Source of the DNA: Staphylotrichum longicolle
Lineage: Eukaryota; Ascomycota; Sordariomycetes; Sordariales; Chaetomiaceae
Direction of reading: 5' to 3'
DNA: 64,000 nt
Assembly: GCA_019096155.1 (NCBI GenBank)
Contig: JAHCVI010000005.1
Location: forward strand, 1,188,468-1,252,467
The notes beneath the pieces are model-generated. The model was not told the origin of the DNA, did not search any database, and was given only the letters and a program-made list of their open reading frames with translations. Of this stretch, positions 57,801-64,000 are shown in pieces (position 1 is the first letter of the stretch; each line of letters begins with the position of its first letter). The position numbers were made by a program, and so were the translations under genes.

Positions 57801-58690
57801 TGGAAGAGGATTTACGAGTTGCTCAAAATCACTCGGAGATTGTCCACAGCCTACCACCTCGAGACCGATGGCGCAATAGAACGGGCCAACCAGGTATTGG
57901 AACATTACCTACGCTGCTATACGATATATTGGCAAGACGACTAGGCCGGCCTGCTGGCAGCAGCAATGCTAGCTATGAACAACCGGACTACAACATCGAC
58001 CGGAATGGTCCCTTCTTCCTAACACACGGCTACGACGTGGACCTCCTTGACCTGTCCGGTGGGCGAGAGGAACTACGCACGACCGGGAGCTCCCCAGTGG
58101 CTCGCGGGGAAGCCTTCGTTGCCAAGCTTAAGGAAGGAACAGAGATAGCGCAGGCTGCGATGGCCACGGCCCAGGAACGACAAGAGGAGTACGCCAACCG
58201 GGACAGACAAGTCGCAGAACGGTTTAGTGTAGGAGACAAAGTTTGGTTTGCGTATGAAGAATGTCAAGACCGACAGGCCCTCGAAGAAGCTCGACTGGCT
58301 CAACGCCAATACACCGTCAGAGAGCTGATCGGCTCGCACGCCTATCGTCTGGACACACCACCGGGCATCTACAACGTATTCCACGTCATGCTGTTGAAGC
58401 GGGCTAGTAACGATCCACTACCATCACAGGTCCAAGATGATACCCCAGCCCCTGCCATAGTACCAGAAGACGACCCGGACGGCGAGGAAGAGTGGCAAGT
58501 CGAAGAGATCCTCAAGTCGAGGAAGACGAGAGGAACAACGAAGTTGCTAGTCAAGTGGACTAGCTATGCACAGCCTACGTGGGAGCCGCTGAGCACCTTC
58601 TTGGAGACGGAGGCCCTGGACCGGTACGAGGCCACCTACAGGAAGATCACAGAAGACGACGCAACGGCGGGAGAGGAGGGGATATTGTAA
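54876..58690 (+). pseudogene. G1 pol (PR-RT-RNase H-integrase-chromodomain), broken
   Basis: An open frame of 793 codons from 54876 covers the aspartic protease (LVDSGCLCF), RT (LFVRKPGGGLRFCVDYRGLN, FTKLDVIAAFHKIR, SAYIDDVLIYS) and RNase H (VVETDSSGYAIGG, YPIHDKELLAI, TDHKNLEYF). TAGs at 57255, 57258 and 57315 then stop it. Integrase continues in the same frame: an HHCC region in which one ligand is Tyr (NCDVYGRT), DFITGLPPSG, ITDRLSKS, ISDRGPQFVGHIW, TDGAIERANQ. Another TAG lies at 57942, then a frame change near 58005. The end has SVGDKVWF and a chromodomain (WQVEEILKSRKTRG, LLVKWTSYAQPTWEPL) at about 58490-58620. The 57315 and 57942 stops look like TGG-to-TAG. Confidence 0.9.
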
Positions 58691-58936
58691 CGGGCTGAGC
58701 CCTGCAGAGGCCTCGGCGACCCTCGGCCAACCCCAACCCCTGAAGGGGACCCCTGATCATCCCATGGCCAACGACTCCATCACACTTACCCCTTTTCATT
58801 CTTAGCCTCCCTCTGGGCAGACAGAAGCCAACGCGACGCGTTGGCCATGTCCCGTTCTTTTCTTTCTTTCTTCAAGCTTAGTTATACTCGTCGAGTCGTC
58901 ATCAGATAGTTGCAATATACTCCTGTGACCGTTACA
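58686..58936 (+). repeat. G1 3' LTR (251 bp)
   Basis: Preceded by the polypurine tract. It appears identical to the 5' LTR. Confidence 0.95.
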
Positions 58937-59165
58937 GTAGTGGTATAGGGGAGGTTTGTACGAAGGTTTGGTACTGTAGTGTATACGGCAAGCCTGGCTA
59001 TAATGCCCGTACTTGCTAGGAGGCTGTAGAATTATCTGATTTAGCTATTTCTGATGAAATTATAGTTGGTTCCTAATCTTGTTGTATTGTAATTGAGGAT
59101 AGTATTTATTGAGTAATAGAGAGTGCGTCGCTTGCTTATATGCATCGCTTGTTTATAAAGTACGT
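58937..59165 (+). mobile_element. Pogo-like element C, 3' end only
   Basis: Begins inside a transposase C-terminus: YGKPGYNARTC (decayed CCHC knuckle matching CGEPGHNARTC of A/B) then EAVELSDLAISD. It ends in a TIR (minus reading ACGTACTTTATAAAC...) with two copies of CAAGCGAYGCA at 17 bp spacing, and TA at 59166-59167. The left part is replaced by G1. Confidence 0.8.
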
Positions 59166-59833
59166 TAGGTTATATTTAAAGTACTAAGAATGAAGTATAA
59201 TATCTATATTAGAAGAATTGATAAAAGAGGCAAGTATAATATACTCTTAGGTTTTCTTAGACTAATGTTTCTAGATATAACCTATGATAATATTAGTATC
59301 GTGACGATAATATAAAAGGAAATAAGTGCTATACTTATAGGTATGGATTATTAGTAGTATTTGAAATAAACCTTAAGGCTTTCAGGTTAAAAGCCTAGAA
59401 AGAGGGGTATTGTATTATAGACTAACTATATATATAGCTAGGAAAGGCTATAGTCAGAGCGTGAAGCATCTTAGTATCTAATTATTAAATATCTAATCAA
59501 GGAGAGATTATACTTTGCATGGGCTTAACGTTGTAATCTAATACCAAGGCTTACAAAGATCACTTTATAATCCTAATAAGCCAATACAAGAGATTATATA
59601 AAGGAATTAGTAATCTAAAGGAATTATTATATATATATATACTAGATAGTTAGTCACTCATTAAAGGAGTTTAGAGCTTCCTTAGTAAGCAATTATAGTT
59701 TAGACTTTATTAGTTTATTAAGACTAGATTAGTGTATCTTATTATAGACCCTTTGGCTCTACTAATCTCTATGCTTGACTAGGACATATCTCCGGGACCC
59801 TTTCAGAAGTGGGTCAGGGCGAACGATTCGTCA
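59166..59833 (+). mobile_element. R3: 3' end of an R-family gypsy element with 3' LTR
   Basis: 59168-59410 aligns with the reverse complement of the R2 internal 3' end next to its LTR. It is followed by a polypurine-like AAAGAGGGG and an LTR at 59411-59833 (423 bp, TGTATTATAG to CGTCA). Element C is inserted in it at TA. The rest of R3 is absent. Confidence 0.8.
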
Positions 59834-59906
59834 TAGTAAGCTAGGTATAGGCCTTCTCGTATATCCTAAAGTTGGTAGCCTCGAGGCGCTCTTTAAAACA
59901 GTCGGT

Positions 59907-60240
59907 CTATGGAAAATGGTCGGTTCTATAGAAAAAGACAGTGAAAAAAGAAGGTATCAAAACTCCTACGCGTGAAGCAACAGAGCGCTTATAACCTGTG
60001 GGAAGTGAAGGGCAAAAACTGGTTCTGGTGGTCTGTTTTGTTCTATGGGTCTGTAGAAAGGAAGAAAGTGTAGGTGTGGCTGCCTGGAAGACCTGGGAAA
60101 AGTGGATCCTTCCACACGTTGCCACGATAATGCCAACCTTTTCCCACACCCCCATTTTTAATTGGAGGACAAAACTCCAAGGAAGAAAGGCCAAGACAAT
60201 ATCAGCCGTGCCAGAGTAGGCTTTCACAACCTGAATTAGA
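59907..60240 (-). pseudogene. Rhodopsin/PTH11-type exon fragment
   Basis: AYSGTADIVLAFLPWSFVLQ and KMGVWEKVGIIVAT match the helix that reads YSAAMDFTLAILPWTFMW and KEKIGVVVAM in the intact gene at 9579-10841, i.e. one exon of the family. Neighbouring exons are not seen; the R3 LTR lies 75 bp away. Confidence 0.65.
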
Positions 60241-60442
60241 TTAGCTCTCAAGGGTCATCCCATTCACGGGCAGGCATGCCGTAGAGGACTCAAGGCGCCT
60301 ACCGGCTGAGGCGAATACAATGTTGGAACTGACACCCAGGGACCAACAACTGTTGCGGGTTCCACTGACGGTCACTCCAGTCCACCGCGAAAAGCTACGA
60401 ACAAGAAAGAGCCGACGCAGGTATTCAACGACAAACGAACCG

Positions 60443-62455
60443 TTAGCCACCCTCTTTCCGGCCCCATTCCTCCACGCCGCCGCGAGCAAACTCGAGCTCT
60501 ACATCCGGGCTCAGGGGCACGCTCTTCCAGTCCTCCCACCACCGCGACGTCGTCTGGGGCCAGACGTCGTCAAACGCCTTGACAAAAACCTCCTCGCCGC
60601 CAAATTGCCTTTTCCCCTCGCCGATGGACTGCCATTCCTTCCCTGCGTCGACAGTGGCACTGGGTTCCAGTTCCCGGATTTCCACAACGGGCGTATTATC
60701 CCTCCCGCTCTTCCTCCGCTCGCAGATCCAGTCACGGGCGAACCAGCGGAGGAGGTCGCCAAATCGGTCATCATCGCTGGCCGGAGCGTACCGGCCCTGC
60801 TTGCGGCGGACCAGCAGCCGTAGACGCTCGAGACTGCCGCCGGGGGGTGCGGTGAGCCGGTCGAAGATGGCGCGCGCCAGGTTGGCGTCAACGGCGGCGT
60901 TGGCGAATGCTTGGCTGAGATAGGGCCGCGGGATGTCCTCGCCGTGATACATGGGTTGTTCATCCAGTGTCGCGTCCCATTCGTCCTCGTTGGGGTGGAC
61001 GACGAACCAGAGCGTCAGCGACAAGCGCCTCAGTCGTGGCAGACGGCGTAGCTCACGGTAGATTGCGCATTCGCGGGCGTCGCCCAGCGTCCGATCTATC
61101 TGGAGCTCTGCAATCTCCAGATTTGGGCACTTTTCCGCGAGCTGAGCAGCCCGGGCCGGCGTCAATACGACACACGGCGGGGGCCAGTCGCCGTCGTATT
61201 CGTCGTTGTCGTAATTCTCATACGGGTGGAAATAGAGATAGCGTAGTGATCTGCCATGTTGGTCTAGGATGGTGTGGAACAAGGCATCATCGATATGGCC
61301 ATCCACGGAGAGGCTTTCCAGCGAGTTTTGGCTGAGTGCCGTGAGCAGCTGGCAGGCCGTGCGGGTCCCATCGCTCCTGATCTCGCTCAGGTCTAGGCTT
61401 CTGAGGGACACCAGTTCGCCCCGCGCGGCGAGGCCCACCAGGATGCCGGCCCAGGTTGGGTCCCAACCCCAGGGGACCAGACGGCACAGCTTGGAGAAAT
61501 CGGCGCGGGCCGCCCATGCCTCGATGTCGCCAAGCGAGTCTGTTGCGAAGAAGAGGCTTCGCAGGCGTCCGCCCTGTATTTTGAGGGAGAAGAGGCCGTC
61601 AGGAGGGGCAGGAGGCATGCCGAGTCTGATAGCCTGCATCAAGGCAAGCGAGTTGCCGGCGTTTGAGGGTACCAAGCAGAGGTGCCGAAGGTTAGGTGCC
61701 GCGCCCGCGGCCATGCTCAGGGCAGCTTGCCCGTTGTAGTTGAGCCGGCCGTCCGACTCGTAGCCGCGCACTTTGACCACGATGCTATACAAGGACGGCG
61801 ACGTCGCGAGCGCGTAGTCGTTTGGGTCTATGTCGATGACCTGGGGATGGCCGGTCCGAGGCACCACGAGACTGTCGAGCTGAAAGCGAGGCATATGGAG
61901 CCGACACGCCCCTGCGGCGTGTATAGCCGCGAGGACGGACTGGGGCATATTGCTAAAACCCCAGACCACATCTTTCAGGGCCGGCAACTGAGCGAAAAAG
62001 CGGGCGAGAGCTAACCAGGACTCGCTTGTAGTCGACTCTAGTTTTAGTGACTGACGCGGGTCAGGCTCTATTGCGCCTGGCGGTAGGCTGCAGAAACGAG
62101 GGACGTCCGAAAGCCAGGGCGCGTACCGATGTTTGTTCCACTCGTCGTTGACCTTGTCTTGGCCGGGCAAGTCGACCTTGAGCCTCTGCGCATAACGGTA
62201 GCGGCCTCCGTCCCGGTCGAGGACTTCAACCCAGCGCTCCAGGACAAGCACCAGATCGTCGACGTTGGTGACTGTCATGCGTACCTGGGAAAACCTCTGA
62301 CTTGCGGTGGCTGCGCAGCAGTGCCTGCTCGTCAGCGAAAACGCCCGCAAGTCGCCGCCCCTCTGATTTGCGGTACAGGCCTCGTCGTCATCGTCGTTAA
62401 GATATTCGCAAATGCGGTTCAGGACGAGCCAAGGGAGCGTCTCGAGCTTGCCCAT
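60443..62455 (-). CDS. F-box protein with leucine-rich-like region (670 aa, single exon)
   Basis: Start MGKLETLPWLVLNRICEYLN followed by FSLTSRHCCAATASQRFS, a fungal F-box opening, so a likely SCF ubiquitin-ligase adaptor. The remaining ~600 residues contain irregular leucine-rich stretches (APNLRHLCLVPSN, GLFSLKIQGGRLRSLFFAT, LVSLRSLDLSEIRSDG, NSLESLSVDGHIDD, LPRLRRLSLTLWFVV). Acidic patches include NDDDDE and YENYDNDEYDGDW. No signal or membrane segment. One uninterrupted frame, normal GC, no visible lesion; target unknown. Large open frames on the other strand across it are shadows of its codon bias. Confidence 0.85.
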   Translation of the reverse strand: MGKLETLPWLVLNRICEYLNDDDDEACTANQRGGDLRAFSLTSRHCCAATASQRFSQVRMTVTNVDDLVLVLERWVEVLDRDGGRYRYAQRLKVDLPGQDKVNDEWNKHRYAPWLSDVPRFCSLPPGAIEPDPRQSLKLESTTSESWLALARFFAQLPALKDVVWGFSNMPQSVLAAIHAAGACRLHMPRFQLDSLVVPRTGHPQVIDIDPNDYALATSPSLYSIVVKVRGYESDGRLNYNGQAALSMAAGAAPNLRHLCLVPSNAGNSLALMQAIRLGMPPAPPDGLFSLKIQGGRLRSLFFATDSLGDIEAWAARADFSKLCRLVPWGWDPTWAGILVGLAARGELVSLRSLDLSEIRSDGTRTACQLLTALSQNSLESLSVDGHIDDALFHTILDQHGRSLRYLYFHPYENYDNDEYDGDWPPPCVVLTPARAAQLAEKCPNLEIAELQIDRTLGDARECAIYRELRRLPRLRRLSLTLWFVVHPNEDEWDATLDEQPMYHGEDIPRPYLSQAFANAAVDANLARAIFDRLTAPPGGSLERLRLLVRRKQGRYAPASDDDRFGDLLRWFARDWICERRKSGRDNTPVVEIRELEPSATVDAGKEWQSIGEGKRQFGGEEVFVKAFDDVWPQTTSRWWEDWKSVPLSPDVELEFARGGVEEWGRKEGG

Positions 62456-63498
62456 TACTGTTGACCGGGTGTCTAGAAAATTCAGCTAAGAGCAGGTTGC
62501 TGTTCAACGTTAGGAAGACAGGTTCAAATGGTACCAAGATAAGCAAGGTACCTTGACCAGTGAGATTCCCGTTACGACAGCAGTCTATCGAAAAGCGAGT
62601 CGTCTCGTGGCTTCTTGGTGTAGATGTTGTTGGTGCCAGACGCACGACACTTGCAGATAGCACGGCAAGCCAACCCTTAGCATCCGAATCCGTGCCACAA
62701 AGTGCGCCAAGAACACAGAAGAGGAATGCCGGCGTTGGAATGTGGCTTCACCCCTCAGCAAGCAGGCGGTCCGAGCCGCCCTAGGGTAGGTACCGTGCCA
62801 GTTGAGGCCTCCGACCTGCACAGCGGACAAGGCCCTGACACCGTGCCTGACCCGGTCCGTGCTTGCACCGTCCAGACACAGGGGGTGTTGTGGCTGAAGC
62901 ATTAGGTAGGTCTCACCTAGCAAGCCTTGTGGACGAACAACCCCGCACTGAGGTAAACAACAAGAAGAAACGGTCCGCGTAGTGGTGTGCGTGAGGCTGG
63001 CTCAAAACTCGGAAAATGTGGGAGGATGATAAGACACGAGCCAATGTTGTGCGTAGTTGATGCAGAACCCATGATACTTAATGATTATTAGCTCATGGCT
63101 GGCTGTTATCATTAAGCCACCTTTTTGTGTCATAGATCAGTTGATTGTGATCGCTTTCCCGCTTCATAAGTGTCTAACGACCAAGTGCTCAGCCGCACCC
63201 ATCACAACCATCATTATCTCTTGGGGGTGCCTCAGCCGCACCCATCACAACCATCATCTTCTCTTGGGGGTGGCACGTGTCTGTTGGAACGGTCGGGACA
63301 CAGCGTGGCGGCATTGACCCCGCATGTCTGCTGTCGAGCATGTAATTAGAGCCTCGTCCCCGTCTGTCTGAGTACCTATGTATCAGCGGGTCCCCCTGCG
63401 TCTAATGATCCTCCTGCTTTCCCCCACGGCATCCTTCGACGACTTCACTCAGTCAACCAACAAAAAGAAACTCCTGGTTTTCATCACCATCCATCAAA
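62456..63498. other. Intergenic with a 42 bp tandem duplication
   Basis: No gene supported. At 63188-63272 two near-identical ~42 bp units (CTCAGCCGCACCCATCACAA ... TCTCTTGGGGGTG) lie in tandem. The 5' flank of the next ORF contains a CT-rich run before its ATG. Confidence 0.55.
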
Positions 63499-63858
63499 AT
63501 GGTTTACATCCCGGGCATGGAAGTCCTGATCGTCAAGGGCATCATCGCGGTCAAGGCCAAGCTCGCCGCAACGACGGTAAGCCACGCCGCGTCGGCCGCG
63601 GCAAGCCATGCTGCCAACTCCGCGGCCACCAACTACGTCGCCGGCCACGTCACGCACGCGACGGCCCAGAACATGGCCTACACCGCGGCCAACCACGGCG
63701 TCCAAGCCGCCGCGGCCGCAAACTCGGGCGGTGTTACGGCCTCATCCCTTGCCGCGGGAGCCGTTGCCGTGGGCGGCGGAGGGATGGCAGCCGCTGGGAT
63801 CCTGAGCGCCAACGAGGAGGGCAGGGCCAAGGAGAACTGGGGTACGAGATCCAGATGA
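63499..63858 (+). CDS. Small alanine-rich hypothetical protein (119 aa or more)
   Basis: ORF starting MVYIPGMEVLIVKGIIAVKA, preceded by CATCAAAATGG (good fungal start context). The middle is Ala/Ser/His/Asn-rich (SHAASAAASHAANSAATNYV), then a Gly/Ala hydrophobic segment (SSLAAGAVAVGGGGMAAAGI) that could be a glycine-zipper helix, and a charged end NEEGRAKENW. GC is strongly third-position biased as in a real gene. A GT near 63841 could start an intron, so the protein may continue beyond the window. No family recognised. Confidence 0.5.
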   Translation: MVYIPGMEVLIVKGIIAVKAKLAATTVSHAASAAASHAANSAATNYVAGHVTHATAQNMAYTAANHGVQAAAAANSGGVTASSLAAGAVAVGGGGMAAAGILSANEEGRAKENWGTRSR

Positions 63859-64000
63859 TTTGGGATAACATTTGCTGGGTTCTGGGGCGCGCTTGACCCA
63901 GGCGGGGGGATTGGGACGAATCATGACAACGGCTTGGGAACACTGCGGAGTGCGTGGAACAACAATGGAAGAAACGAAAGGGGAGGATGAGCTGTTACGT

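Larger units (their letters stand above)
53122..58936 (+). mobile_element. G1, chromodomain Ty3/gypsy retrotransposon with identical LTRs (5815 bp)
   Basis: A GC-rich element in an AT-rich neighbourhood. LTR, PBS-like self-priming site, leader with a 28 bp minisatellite, gag with CCHC, pol (protease, RT, RNase H, integrase, chromodomain), polypurine tract GAGAGGAGGGGA, LTR. The flanks differ: R2 LTR on the left, pogo-like element C on the right. No 5 bp target duplication is present (CATAT before, GTAGT after). Gag has two frame changes, and pol has four in-frame TAGs and one frame change. Confidence 0.93.

Noticed and set aside
60579..61739. Long plus-strand open frames opposite the F-box gene
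   Set aside because: Shadows of GC3-biased codons; no domain text, while the minus strand has one continuous F-box/LRR protein.

Overview
The window reads as a filamentous ascomycete chromosome segment, most likely a Sordariomycete close to the Chaetomiaceae. This is inferred from many short GT-AG introns of about 49-90 bp, cellulose-binding CBM1 modules on plant-wall hydrolases, PTH11-type rhodopsin genes, Fot1/pogo transposons, chromodomain Ty3/gypsy elements, and long AT-rich tracts full of TAG/TAA with C-to-T decay typical of repeat-induced point mutation (RIP). No rRNA, convincing tRNA or CRISPR was seen.

Left block (1-21.4 kb, normal GC): a broken NWD/NACHT NLR-type gene; a head-to-head pair of CBM1 enzymes (frameshifted GH10 xylanase and intact GH27 alpha-galactosidase) sharing a ~925 bp intergenic region; a broken and an intact rhodopsin-like membrane protein; fragments of an RGS protein and a small membrane protein; a BIM1/X325 copper-protein pseudogene; an intact conserved gene of unknown function; a MATE transporter fragment abutting a LINE gag-like fragment; and a GT71 mannosyltransferase pseudogene.

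Centre (21.4-43.6 kb): two related Fot1/pogo-like elements, A (minus) and B (plus). B is nested in a heavily RIP-decayed gypsy reverse transcriptase, and only the right flank of A is that gypsy. Then come 5-6 kb of AT-rich relics and a GC-normal island. The island holds a ZIP transporter 3' fragment, a third complete pogo-like element D that splits a host gene, a GMC oxidoreductase relic, an intact five-exon FUSC/ArAE-type membrane protein (963 aa), a TOK-type two-pore K+ channel with a frameshifted tail, and an ankyrin relic.

Right (43.6-64 kb): a RIP-decayed chromovirus (R2, minus strand) flanked by LTRs; a GC-rich chromovirus (G1) with identical 251 bp LTRs but a damaged coding region; the tail of a fourth pogo-like element (C) set in the 3' end of another R-family element (R3); then a rhodopsin exon fragment, an intact 670-aa F-box/LRR-type gene and a small alanine-rich ORF.

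Overall this is an accessory, transposon-dense region in which most host genes are broken by one or two lesions and only a few are intact. The most interesting signals are in the transposons: paired changes between terminal-repeat motif and transposase recognition helix in A and B, a non-TA target duplication for D, and a self-priming, lesion-bearing but LTR-identical chromovirus.
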